In this document: positions 23,422 through 32,287 of the stretch, one piece after another | Position numbering within the stretch: the stretch's first letter is position 1 | Layout of the letters: every line of letters starts with the position of its first letter | Assembly: GCA_002490725.1 (NCBI GenBank) | Contig: DKUN01000019.1 | Coordinates: 1-64,000, forward strand | From: Porphyromonadaceae bacterium UBA7203 | GTDB taxonomy: Bacteria; Bacteroidota; Bacteroidia; Bacteroidales; Muribaculaceae | Direction: 5' to 3' | Length of the DNA stretch: 64,000 nt | The notes under the pieces: generated by a model | Seen by the model: the letters and a program-made list of their open reading frames with translations, nothing else | Told to the model about the DNA's origin: nothing | Database searches by the model: none | Program-made: the position numbers and the translations under genes

Positions 23422-24495
23422 ATGTCACTGACCGACCTTAAACCAATCTGCGACGAAATGCAGTCGCCAGTCGTCATAGCCGGCCCATGTTCGGCCGAAA
23501 GCGAGCAGCAGGTGCTTGAAACCGCAGCCGAACTCGCAGCCAACGGCATCCGCATTCTGCGTGCCGGAATCTGGAAGCCGCGCACCAAACCGGGCGGCTT
23601 TGAGGGCGTCGGCAAGCCCGGACTCGCCTGGCTCGCCCAGGCCAAGCAGCTCTACGGCATGCAGACCGCTACCGAAGTGGCCACGCGCCAGCACACCATC
23701 GACGCTATCGAGAGCGGCATAGATCTGCTCTGGATTGGCGCGCGCACATCGGCCAACCCGTTTGCCGTGCAGGAAATTGCCGACACTATAGCTGAACTCG
23801 GCGCGACCGATATGCCCGTGCTCGTCAAGAATCCGGTCAACCCTGACCTGGAGCTCTGGATAGGTGCGCTCGAACGATTCCATAATGCCGGCATCAGGCG
23901 GCTCGGCGCCATTCACCGCGGCTTCTCGGCCTATGGTAAGCACCTGTATCGCAACCTGCCGCAGTGGCACATACCTATTGAACTGCGTCGCCGCTTTCCC
24001 AATCTTCCGATAATATGTGACCCGTCGCATATCGGCGGCAAGCGCGAACTCGTTTCGCCGTTGAGCCAGCAGGCGCTCGACATGGGCTTCGACGGCCTTA
24101 TCATCGAAAGCCACTGCGACCCCGACTGTGCCCTTTCCGACAAGGCTCAGCAGGTCACTCCCGACGTGCTCAACTACATCCTTTCGCAACTCGTTGTCCG
24201 CGACCCGCAGGGCACCACCGAGGGACTCGCTTCGCTTCGCCATCAGATTGACGAAATCGACACCGACCTGGTTGAACTGCTGGCCAAGCGTATGCGCATT
24301 TCGCGCGAAATAGGCCAGTTCAAAAAGGAACACCGTATGCCGGTGCTTCAGATGGGCCGCCACGACGAAATCATGCAGACCCGCTGCAACGCCGCCAAAG
24401 AAATGGATATGGACCCCGACTTCATGAAGGTGGTGCTTCAGGCCATCCATGAGGAGTCGGTGCGCCAGCAAATTGAAATTCTCAACCGCCGATGA
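23422..24495 (+). CDS. DAHP synthase-chorismate mutase fusion
   Basis: 357 residues. Residues about 1-260 are a type I-beta DAHP synthase (KdsA-like TIM barrel) with IAGPCSAES at 19-27, RAGIWKPRTKPGGFEG, KNPVNPD and DPSHIGGKR. Residues about 270-357 are an AroQ-type chorismate mutase helix bundle with LRHQIDEID, LLAKRM and the final QAIHEESVRQQ. It therefore carries out the first shikimate step and also converts chorismate to prephenate. Such fusions are usual in Bacteroidetes, where the mutase domain can give feedback control. It overlaps tyrA by 4 nt. Confidence 0.95.
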   Translation: MSLTDLKPICDEMQSPVVIAGPCSAESEQQVLETAAELAANGIRILRAGIWKPRTKPGGFEGVGKPGLAWLAQAKQLYGMQTATEVATRQHTIDAIESGIDLLWIGARTSANPFAVQEIADTIAELGATDMPVLVKNPVNPDLELWIGALERFHNAGIRRLGAIHRGFSAYGKHLYRNLPQWHIPIELRRRFPNLPIICDPSHIGGKRELVSPLSQQALDMGFDGLIIESHCDPDCALSDKAQQVTPDVLNYILSQLVVRDPQGTTEGLASLRHQIDEIDTDLVELLAKRMRISREIGQFKKEHRMPVLQMGRHDEIMQTRCNAAKEMDMDPDFMKVVLQAIHEESVRQQIEILNRR

Positions 24496-25265
24496 AGATT
24501 CTGATACTCGGCGCAGGAAAAATGGGCTCGTTTTTCTGCGACCTCCTTTCGTTTGCCCACGACGTAGCCATCTATGACTCCGACCCGGAGCGGTTGCGCT
24601 TTACCTTTAACTGCCGCCGCTTTGCCTCTGTTGACGAAGTCGATGAATTTGACCCGGAACTGGTGATCAACTGCGCTACGGTTAAATATACTATCGAGGC
24701 CTTCCGCGCCGTGATGCCCCACCTGTCGCCCCGGTGCATGCTCTCGGATATCGCGTCGGTCAAAACGGGGCTGCCGGAATTCTATGCGGGCTGCGGCCAT
24801 CCGTTTGTCAGCACTCACCCGATGTTCGGTCCGACATTCGCCTCGCTCAGCAACCTGGCCGACGAGAATGCCATAATCATCAAGGAGGGCGACGCGCTTG
24901 GCCGGGCCTTCTTCAAGCAGCTCTATGCCGATCTGCATCTCCACGTCGAGGAATACACTTTTGAGCAGCACGATGAAACCGTGGCCTATTCTCTGTCAAT
25001 CCCGTTTGCATCGACTCTGGTCTTTGCCGGAGTGATGAAGCATCAGGCCGCGCCGGGCACCACCTTCAAGCGTCATCTCGCCATAGCGCGCGGACTGATG
25101 AGTGAAGACGATTATCTGCTGACTGAAATTCTCTTCAATCCGAATTCGCCCGAACAGCTCGACAAGATTCAGGAACAGTTGTCGCAACTCCGCGAGCTGA
25201 TTGCTGCCAAGGATTCCGACGGCATGAAACGCTATCTCGACCGCGTGCGCGGCAATCTGAAATGA
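24492..25265 (+). CDS. tyrA: Prephenate dehydrogenase
   Basis: 257 residues. The NAD(P) Rossmann motif GAGKMG is at 7-12. SDIASVK and STHPMFGP follow, the latter with the catalytic His, then the helical dimerisation domain (about 160-257). It turns prephenate into 4-hydroxyphenylpyruvate for tyrosine. It is placed directly after the chorismate mutase fusion that supplies prephenate, with 4-nt overlaps on both sides. No ACT regulatory domain is present, so feedback would have to act elsewhere. Confidence 0.92.
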   Translation: MKILILGAGKMGSFFCDLLSFAHDVAIYDSDPERLRFTFNCRRFASVDEVDEFDPELVINCATVKYTIEAFRAVMPHLSPRCMLSDIASVKTGLPEFYAGCGHPFVSTHPMFGPTFASLSNLADENAIIIKEGDALGRAFFKQLYADLHLHVEEYTFEQHDETVAYSLSIPFASTLVFAGVMKHQAAPGTTFKRHLAIARGLMSEDDYLLTEILFNPNSPEQLDKIQEQLSQLRELIAAKDSDGMKRYLDRVRGNLK

Positions 25266-26146
25266 CCCGTAAGGCCGCCTGGATTGAGGGCATGCGCCTG
25301 CGAACGCTCCCGGTGTCGATGGCCGGCGTTGTTGCCGCCGTCGCTCTCGTGGTTTCATCGGGCCTCCCGGCCGCATGGGGGTGGGGCGCCGTCTGCTTTG
25401 TCTTTGCCCTGCTCGCGCAGATAGCATCTAACTTCGCCAACGAATATTTTGACTGGCGCGACGGAATTGACACCGCCGCCGGCCGTCGCGGACCGGAGCG
25501 CGGAGTGACCAATGGCGTCATAGCGCCGCGCGCCATGCTTGCGGCCGCACTCGTCACCCTCGGCGCAGCCTGCTGCCTGGGGCTGACAACGGTAATGCGC
25601 GGCGGCTGGGTCATGCTGCCATGCGGCGCGCTCATAGCCCTCGGCGCGCTCGCCTATTCAGCCGGGCCCTGGCCGCTGTCGCGTCATTGCCTCGGCGAGG
25701 CCGCAGTGGTTGTGTTCTACGGTCTTGCGCCGGTTGTGCTGACGGTCTATCTGCTGACGCTGACTATTCCTCTCCGCGCATGGGTGCTCGGCCTGGCGGT
25801 AGGCCTCTGGGGCGCCATGGTCATTCTGATAAATAACTATCGCGACATTGACGCTGACCGTGCTGCCGGCAAGCATACCGTAGCTACCGCAATCGGCCCG
25901 GCCGGCTCGGCACTGCTTTACTGTGCGTTCGGCCAGTTTGCCGGCCTGGCCATGTGGCTCTCGACCGGCGCCGCATTTACCCCGGCCGCCATGCTGTCGG
26001 TCATTCCGATGATGCTCGGCTTTTACGTGGGCGCCATTCTTGTGCGCGGAGGCCTTAACGGACGGCAGTGCACACGGCTGCTGGCGCTCACTTCGGTCAG
26101 CATGTTCCTGACCCTAACGATTCAGCTAATCATTTACCTCCTATGA
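25262..26146 (+). CDS. menA: 1,4-dihydroxy-2-naphthoate polyprenyltransferase
   Basis: 294 residues, about eight transmembrane helices, UbiA superfamily. The first Asp-rich motif NEYFDWRDG is at 60-68 and the second NNYRDIDADRAAGKHT at 191-206; together they bind prenyl diphosphate through magnesium. It attaches the isoprenoid tail to dihydroxynaphthoate for menaquinone, the quinone that cytochrome bd (also in this window) would oxidise. It follows tyrA and shares a 4-nt overlap with holB. The other men genes are not nearby. Confidence 0.93.
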   Translation: MTRKAAWIEGMRLRTLPVSMAGVVAAVALVVSSGLPAAWGWGAVCFVFALLAQIASNFANEYFDWRDGIDTAAGRRGPERGVTNGVIAPRAMLAAALVTLGAACCLGLTTVMRGGWVMLPCGALIALGALAYSAGPWPLSRHCLGEAAVVVFYGLAPVVLTVYLLTLTIPLRAWVLGLAVGLWGAMVILINNYRDIDADRAAGKHTVATAIGPAGSALLYCAFGQFAGLAMWLSTGAAFTPAAMLSVIPMMLGFYVGAILVRGGLNGRQCTRLLALTSVSMFLTLTIQLIIYLL

Positions 26147-27261
26147 AATTCAGCGATATTATCGGGCACGCCTCCGCCAAGAAAAGGCTTGTCGCCATGG
26201 CCGACAGCGGCCGTTTGCCTCATGCAATATTGATTTCCGCCCAGACGGGTTCGGGCGAAATGATGCTTGCGCGCGCGTTCGTTCAATATCTTCACTGCAC
26301 CGGCCGCCGGCCCGGCGCCGAAGACTCATGCGGCGAGTGCCCGTCATGTCGCCTCCATCAGTCGCTAAGCCACGTCGACCTCCACTTTGTATATCCGATT
26401 CTCAAGCGCGGCCAGGGCGTTACCCTCTGCGACGACTGGATGGCGCAGTGGCGGGAGTTTCTGACCGACGACCCATGGATGGATTTCAGAAAATGGCCCG
26501 CTATGCTCGGAAAGCCCAACGGCCAGCCTGTAATCTATGTTGACGAGGCCGACAGCCTCAGGCGCAAACTCTCCATGTCGGCCAGGGCTTCGAACCTCAA
26601 CGTAGCCCTTGTATGGCTTCCTGAAAAGATGAACACCGCCACAGCCAACAGTCTGCTGAAACTCATCGAGGAGCCTGAAGAGGGGTCGCTGTTCGTAATG
26701 GTCAGCAATTCGCCGGCCGATATTATCCCTACGATTTATTCGCGTTGCCAGCGTCTTGAACTGCGCCGCCTGAGCGACGACGACCTGGTCGAAGCCATCG
26801 GCCCCGGCATCAATCCTGCCGACGCCATGGCCGCAGCGCATGTGGCCGAAGGTAACTACATTGCCGCGCGCGACGCTCTCGGTTCGGCCGAGAGCAGCCG
26901 CAATCTCGACCTGTTTGTGCGGCTGATGCGCCTGGCCTATCAGCGCAAGGTCGGTGAGCTGAAAAAGTGGAGCGAAGAGGTCGCCGACCTCGGCCGCGAC
27001 TCCATATGCCGCTTTCTTGACTACTGCCAGCGCATGGTGCGCGAAAATTTCATACTGAATCTGCGCGTTGCCGACCTGAATTATCTGACAGTCGACGAAA
27101 GTATGTTTTCTGCCCGCTTCTGCCCGTTTATCAACGAGCGCAATGTCGAAGGACTGATTTCAGAGTTCAACGAGGCCGCAATCGACATTCGCGGCAATGC
27201 AGGCGCAAAGATTGTGCTTTTCGACCTTGCCGTCAAGGTCATAATTCTCATTAAGGGTTGA
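26143..27261 (+). CDS. holB: DNA polymerase III subunit delta'
   Basis: 372 residues from ATG at 26143; the longer open frame back to 26068 lies inside menA. AAA+ clamp-loader fold: FSDIIGHASAKKRL, PHAILISAQTGSGE in place of Walker A (the Lys is missing, as often in delta'), a zinc cluster Cys52/63/66/69 and the sensor-like DEADSLRRK, then SLLKLIEEPEEGSLF and the SRCQRL segment. It is a structural member of the clamp loader and does not need ATP hydrolysis. Its ATG overlaps the menA stop (ATGA). Confidence 0.93.
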   Translation: MKFSDIIGHASAKKRLVAMADSGRLPHAILISAQTGSGEMMLARAFVQYLHCTGRRPGAEDSCGECPSCRLHQSLSHVDLHFVYPILKRGQGVTLCDDWMAQWREFLTDDPWMDFRKWPAMLGKPNGQPVIYVDEADSLRRKLSMSARASNLNVALVWLPEKMNTATANSLLKLIEEPEEGSLFVMVSNSPADIIPTIYSRCQRLELRRLSDDDLVEAIGPGINPADAMAAAHVAEGNYIAARDALGSAESSRNLDLFVRLMRLAYQRKVGELKKWSEEVADLGRDSICRFLDYCQRMVRENFILNLRVADLNYLTVDESMFSARFCPFINERNVEGLISEFNEAAIDIRGNAGAKIVLFDLAVKVIILIKG

Positions 27262-27268
27262 CGCAGTC

Positions 27269-30200
27269 ATGCATGACTTCCTGAACAGTATTGCACGCGG
27301 CTATGCCTCCGACCCCGATGTGCGCACCTATACGTTCGTATTTCCCAATGTGCGCTCCAAGCGCTATTTCACGGAATATATGGCCGGACTGCTCGGCGAG
27401 GATCCTCGCGCCGTCAGTTCGCTGTCGCTCACTCTCACGGAACTGTTTGAAAAGGGGTGCGGAATGAAAATGGCCTCGACCGAGAGGCTGCTGTTCATGC
27501 TCTATCGCGCCTATTGCAACGTAAGGGGCCGGCAGCATGTCGAGCCGTTTGACCGATTCAGATTCTGGGGGCGCATGATTCTCAACGATTTCAACGACGT
27601 TGACCGTTATCTTGCCGATGCCGCTGACCTTTTTCGCAATGCTCGCGACTATAAAAAGATACAGGCCTTTTACCTGACGCCGGCCCAGGAGGAGATTATA
27701 CGCACCTATTGGGGCTCGGACGCTTACTGGCAGAGCGCTCTGAAAAACCGCGATGCCGCCGCTGCCGGCGACGACGGGATTCCATTCTGGAATCATGTGA
27801 CCATGAAGGGCGAGCCCGAGCGAAAATACACTCAGCTATGGGCTGTGCTCGGCGATCTTTATAGCGAGTTTCGCCGCCTGCTTGCCGCCACAGGCGAGTG
27901 TTATCCGGGCATGGCCTGCCGCGCCGTGGCCGAAACCGTGCTTGCCGGCAAGCGCCTGCCGTTTAATCCGCGTCTGTTTGTTTTTGCGGGATTCAACCGC
28001 CTGTCTCATTCCGAGCACGCTCTGTTCCGCTCGTTGTCGCGTCAGGGTCTCGCTCATTTTTACTGGGACTATGACCGGGTGCTGATGACTCACCGCAGGG
28101 TCAACACAGCCGGACGCTTTATATCGACCTATGTCAAGGAATTCTGCGCCTGCTCGCCATTGGTGGAGTTTACGCCACGCCCGGCCTCGCATAAGGTCGA
28201 AGTCATAGCCGTGCCCTCGGCCGCGCTTCAGCCCAAGGTCGCCGCGCGCTATCTTCACGGCCCGGAGTCGGCCATGGTGCTGGCCGATGGCGAGATGCTC
28301 GTGCCGACGGTGGCCTCGATTCCCGAAGAGTATGAGCATGTCAATGTCACCATGGGTTATCCGATGCGCTTTTCGGCGCTTGCCCAGCTGTTTTCGCTGC
28401 TGGTCAGGATGCAGTTGCGCGCACGCTTCGACGCGCCGGGGGTGCCCACGTTCTTTCACGACGACATTGTGGCGCTGGTTTCGCATCCGTCGGTTCAGCT
28501 GGCGTTTCCCGACGAGTGTGTGGGACTGTTGCACTTCATGCGCGAGAACTATCTTTTCAACCTGCCGCTCGACCGCCTGCCTGATGCTTACGCCGCTCTG
28601 CTCCCACTGTTGGGCGCGGTAGCAGACGACGCGTCGGCCGATGATGTGGCCGCTTATGTGACCTCACTGCTCGACTATGCGCTCGAGCGAGGCATGATAA
28701 ACGGCATTGACCGCGAATGTGCGTCGGCCATGCGTTCGCTCGTGCAGATGATTGTCGGCTACACCCGCGAGTTTGACATAACGGCTGACCGACGCACGCT
28801 TCTCGAAATGATTGAACACTCGCTGACCGAACGTACCCTGCCGCTTGAGGGCGAATCGTTCGATGCGATGCAGGTAATGGGCATTCTCGAGACCCGAGGC
28901 ATGGGATTTCCCGACGTGGTCATGCTTTCGATGAACGACGACGTTTTTCCCGGAGTGGCCGTTTCGCGCTCGTTCATTCCCGAGTCGTTGCGCCGCGCAT
29001 ACGGTTTGCCCACCCGCGACCATCTCGAGGCCGACGCCGCTTATAATTTCTATCGGCTGCTATCTCATGCCCGCTCGATGACCATTCTTTACGACGCCCG
29101 CTGCGGCGGACTCCGCACGGGGCAGGTTTCGCGCTATGTGACTCAGCTGCGCTATGCCGGTTTCCCCGGTGTGGAAATCACCTGCCGGCTCGGCTCGTTT
29201 ATTGCGCCCAAAACAGTTCGTCAGGCACTGATTCCGGCCGACTACAAGATGAGCAAGGATATTTTTGCCGATGTGCTTGAACGGTTTCGAGACCCGGCTC
29301 AACTGAAGGGCTACAGACTGTCGGCCAGCGACCTGAAGACTTATGTCAACTGCCCTCTGCAGTTCTTCCTTGCCAAGGTCAACGACATCAATCCTCCCGA
29401 TGCCGTCAGCGAGGAGAGCGGGGCTGCCGACCATGGCAATGTAATCCATGAGGTAGCCGCCCGAGTCTATGACTTTTTTGCCCGCCGTGGAGGCGCGGTC
29501 ACTAAGACCGATATCGACTCGCTGCTTGCCGGAGGCTTTGACTCACTGCTCGAGCGCGAGCTGACACGCGCGGTCAACATTCACCTGGCCCACTATCCGG
29601 CTTTTGTTGACGGCAAGGAAAACGCGGAGCTGATGTCGATTCCGCTCGATGAGAAAAACTCGCTCTATGCCGACGCCATGCGCATTGCGCTCGTAACCAT
29701 GTTTGAGAAGGAGCAGACTCCGTTCACGGTTATCGGCACAGAAGTGCCCTCTGTGTTCAGCTGGAGGGTGAGCGACTCTTTGTCAGTCAACTTCAAGATG
29801 ATTATTGACAGGATTGACAAGGTCGATGAGGACGGTTCGGAAATTGTGCGCATTATCGACTACAAGACCGGTTCAGACAAGCTCTCGCTGCCGTCGGTCG
29901 GTTCGTTGTTCGAAATCGGCAATCCTGACCATCGAAAAGCTGTTTTTCAACTTCTGATATACTGCGCGGCCTACCGCAGCATCCACCCCGAAATCGAGGC
30001 GTCAAAGCTGCGTCCGCTGATTTTCAAGACGCGCAACGTGAATGAAACCGGATTCCCGCCGATTACCTATACTCCCTCTGGGTCAGAGGAAATTGCCGGC
30101 GCGGAAGCCTCGCCCGGAGGCAAGAAGGATGCGGGCAGCCGCAATCTGTCGTCCTACTCAATGGTCGACATTGAGTTTGAAAAGTGTCTGTCAGAGCTGC

Positions 30201-30298
30201 TTAATGATATTTTCGACCTCACAAAGCCGGTTGAGCGTGCGTCTGACCCCGACTGTTGCAAATATTGTAACTTCAAGCTGTTGTGTCAGACGTTCTGA
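27269..30298 (+). CDS. AddB-like PD-(D/E)XK nuclease with iron-sulfur cluster
   Basis: 1009 residues. The N-terminal segment (TFVFPNVRSKRYFTEY) corresponds to the Bacteroidetes AddB/RexB-like degenerate helicase start and lacks a Walker A lysine. The C-terminal RecB-type nuclease has GNVIHEVAARVYD, IDRIDKVDE and the catalytic IDYKTG (Asp864, Lys866). Cys695 (in NCPLQFF) and three cysteines among 996/997, 1000 and 1006 match the Cys-x(n)-Cys-x2-Cys-x5-Cys iron-sulfur staple of AddB. It should process double-strand ends with an AddA helicase-nuclease, which is not found next to it here. Confidence 0.85.
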   Translation: MHDFLNSIARGYASDPDVRTYTFVFPNVRSKRYFTEYMAGLLGEDPRAVSSLSLTLTELFEKGCGMKMASTERLLFMLYRAYCNVRGRQHVEPFDRFRFWGRMILNDFNDVDRYLADAADLFRNARDYKKIQAFYLTPAQEEIIRTYWGSDAYWQSALKNRDAAAAGDDGIPFWNHVTMKGEPERKYTQLWAVLGDLYSEFRRLLAATGECYPGMACRAVAETVLAGKRLPFNPRLFVFAGFNRLSHSEHALFRSLSRQGLAHFYWDYDRVLMTHRRVNTAGRFISTYVKEFCACSPLVEFTPRPASHKVEVIAVPSAALQPKVAARYLHGPESAMVLADGEMLVPTVASIPEEYEHVNVTMGYPMRFSALAQLFSLLVRMQLRARFDAPGVPTFFHDDIVALVSHPSVQLAFPDECVGLLHFMRENYLFNLPLDRLPDAYAALLPLLGAVADDASADDVAAYVTSLLDYALERGMINGIDRECASAMRSLVQMIVGYTREFDITADRRTLLEMIEHSLTERTLPLEGESFDAMQVMGILETRGMGFPDVVMLSMNDDVFPGVAVSRSFIPESLRRAYGLPTRDHLEADAAYNFYRLLSHARSMTILYDARCGGLRTGQVSRYVTQLRYAGFPGVEITCRLGSFIAPKTVRQALIPADYKMSKDIFADVLERFRDPAQLKGYRLSASDLKTYVNCPLQFFLAKVNDINPPDAVSEESGAADHGNVIHEVAARVYDFFARRGGAVTKTDIDSLLAGGFDSLLERELTRAVNIHLAHYPAFVDGKENAELMSIPLDEKNSLYADAMRIALVTMFEKEQTPFTVIGTEVPSVFSWRVSDSLSVNFKMIIDRIDKVDEDGSEIVRIIDYKTGSDKLSLPSVGSLFEIGNPDHRKAVFQLLIYCAAYRSIHPEIEASKLRPLIFKTRNVNETGFPPITYTPSGSEEIAGAEASPGGKKDAGSRNLSSYSMVDIEFEKCLSELLNDIFDLTKPVERASDPDCCKYCNFKLLCQTF

Positions 30299-30316
30299 TT
30301 CCCGATTAAGAAAGCT

Positions 30317-31369
30317 ATGGCCGGTCTTTACGTCCACATTCCGTTTTGTCGCGCCAAGTGCGCCTATTGCGATTTCTATTCCGGGCCGCTACGCGCGTTC
30401 GAGGCCCGCGGATACTTCGACGCCATTGCCCGCGAACTTGCCGCCCGTCGCGGCGAAGTTGGGCAGTTTGCCACCGTCTATGTTGGCGGAGGCACTCCCA
30501 GCAGTGTGGAGCCATCGTTTTTGGCTCCGTATTTAGCTCTGGCCCCCGGCGAGCGTACTGTCGAGGTTAATCCCGAGGATGTGACTCCGGCCTACGCCGA
30601 GGCGCTGCTGGCCGCCGGAGCAAACCGTGTCAGCATGGGCGTGCAGAGTTTGGTCGACAGTGAGTTGCAGGCCGTAGGGCGGCGACATTCGGCCGACGCT
30701 GCGAGGCGCGCGTTCGCAACTCTCCGCGCTGCCGGATTCGACAATATCAGTCTTGACCTCATTTACGGACTTCCGGGCCAGAGTCGTGAATCATGGCGGC
30801 GCTCGCTCGACGGTGTTCTCGAACTCGCACCCGAGCATCTGTCGGCCTATTCGCTCACATATGAAGAGGGCACACTGCTGACCGCGCGCGTCCGTTCCGG
30901 CAAGCTTGAGGAGGCGTCAGACGAGTTGGTTGAACAGATGTATTGCGACCTGTGTGCCGCCGCGTCGGCCGCCGGTTTCGTTCACTATGAAATCTCTAAT
31001 TTTGCCCTGCCCGGGCGCGAGGCCGTCCATAACTCGGCCTATTGGGACATGACACCATATCTCGGACTGGGGCCGGGGGCACACAGTTTCGACGGTAGCG
31101 TCAGGCGTGCCAATCCGGCTAATCTCAAGGAGTATCTGACGCACCCCGAAACTGCTGCCGAAGTTGAACACGAAACTGCCGACAACCGCTTTAACGACCT
31201 GCTGATAACGGCTCTGCGCACCGCCCGCGGAATCGACGCATCGGTCTTTACGCCCGACGAACTGCGCCTGGCCCGCACGCTGCTTGAGCCGGCTCCTGAA
31301 GGGCGTCTGCGCATAGCTGAAGCCGACTGGCTTACGTCAAATTCAATTCTGTTGGAGCTGATTCGATAG
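30317..31369 (+). CDS. hemW: Radical SAM heme chaperone HemW
   Basis: 350 residues. The radical SAM cluster motif is Cys11-x3-Cys15-x2-Cys18 in HIPFCRAKCAYCDFY. GGGTPSS, EVNPED, RVSMGVQS and LDLIYGLPGQS follow, and the C-terminal HemN_C-like domain contains GPGAHSF. HemW differs from HemN in the CxYCDF ending, so it is a heme-trafficking protein and not a coproporphyrinogen dehydrogenase. It starts 18 nt after the nuclease gene. Its last 27 nt overlap the convergent phosphotransferase gene. Confidence 0.9.
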   Translation: MAGLYVHIPFCRAKCAYCDFYSGPLRAFEARGYFDAIARELAARRGEVGQFATVYVGGGTPSSVEPSFLAPYLALAPGERTVEVNPEDVTPAYAEALLAAGANRVSMGVQSLVDSELQAVGRRHSADAARRAFATLRAAGFDNISLDLIYGLPGQSRESWRRSLDGVLELAPEHLSAYSLTYEEGTLLTARVRSGKLEEASDELVEQMYCDLCAAASAAGFVHYEISNFALPGREAVHNSAYWDMTPYLGLGPGAHSFDGSVRRANPANLKEYLTHPETAAEVEHETADNRFNDLLITALRTARGIDASVFTPDELRLARTLLEPAPEGRLRIAEADWLTSNSILLELIR

Positions 31370-32287
31370 TGCCGTCAGTTCGGGCAGCGAGTCCAGGCCG
31401 TTGAGAGTGGCCGCGAGCGAGGCCAATGCCGGAGGAATGGACCTGATAAAATGCTCTTTCCCCTCAAAGCGGCCGCGAAATCCGTAGGCGCCGAGAGCCT
31501 GAAGCAGTCGCAGAACGACGAAGTAAGGCAACTTTGCGCGAAACTCGCGCTCATCAATGCGGCGAGCCTCACAGTAACGGCCAACCATTTCCGACCGGAG
31601 CGCGTCGGAAAATCCCGCGCGGGCCTGCCATAGGAACGACGCGACATCGTAGTGGGCCGGTCCGCGGCGTCCGCCCTGGAAGTCAATGAGCCATGGTTCG
31701 CCATCGTCGCCAATCATGACGTTGCGGCTCTGAAAATCACGAATCATAAAGCCGCGAGGCTCGGCGGTCAGAATGATTTCGGCCAGAGATTCAAAATCGT
31801 CTTCGAGCGCCGGCTCGTCAATTTCTATGCCCGGGCAGGTTTTCAGAAAGCAATATTTGAAATAGTTCAGATCCCACATTACAGCCCTGCGGTCCATCTC
31901 GGCCACGGGGTAGCAGCGGCCATAGTCTATGGAGGGAGTCTGTTGCGCGCGTGCGAGCATATCGATTGCCTTTTCAATCAGATCGGTGCGCTCGAGGCAG
32001 TCAAACAGCGCGCTATTGCCGACGTCGGTCTGCAGGTAGGCCATGCGGCATGGGCTTACGCCAATTACGCGCGGCACGTTCACACCTGCATCGGCTAATT
32101 TTCCGGCAAGATAGAAAAACGCCTCGTTTTCGTCACGGTTGGTGCCGAGTGTGGCTATAAGCGACGGGCCTGACCCGAAGGTCAGGCGCCAGTAGCGTCG
32201 GTTGCTTCCCGAGCCTCCGATGAGGTCGGCGCCGGTCAGGACGTCAGCCTCGGGGAGCAAGTCGGTTATCTCACTCGGCAGCTCCAT
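31343..32287 (-). CDS. Aminoglycoside phosphotransferase-fold kinase (sugar kinase-like)
   Basis: 314 residues with an APH/choline kinase fold. The catalytic loop is FMIRDFQSRNVMI (Asp then Asn) and the metal motif is WLIDFQGG. The lid region has GSGSNRRYWRL in place of a glycine loop. It resembles the AmgK-type kinases that phosphorylate N-acetylmuramate or N-acetylglucosamine at C1 during wall recycling, but the substrate cannot be fixed from sequence. Antibiotic resistance is unlikely. It overlaps the ABC-F gene by 17 nt and hemW (convergent) by 27 nt. Confidence 0.75.
   Translation of the reverse strand: MELPSEITDLLPEADVLTGADLIGGSGSNRRYWRLTFGSGPSLIATLGTNRDENEAFFYLAGKLADAGVNVPRVIGVSPCRMAYLQTDVGNSALFDCLERTDLIEKAIDMLARAQQTPSIDYGRCYPVAEMDRRAVMWDLNYFKYCFLKTCPGIEIDEPALEDDFESLAEIILTAEPRGFMIRDFQSRNVMIGDDGEPWLIDFQGGRRGPAHYDVASFLWQARAGFSDALRSEMVGRYCEARRIDEREFRAKLPYFVVLRLLQALGAYGFRGRFEGKEHFIRSIPPALASLAATLNGLDSLPELTALSNQLQQN

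Noticed and set aside
26068..26142. Upstream extension of holB
   Set aside because: It lies inside menA and adds residues absent from the family; ATG at 26143 gives the conserved N-terminus and an ATGA overlap.
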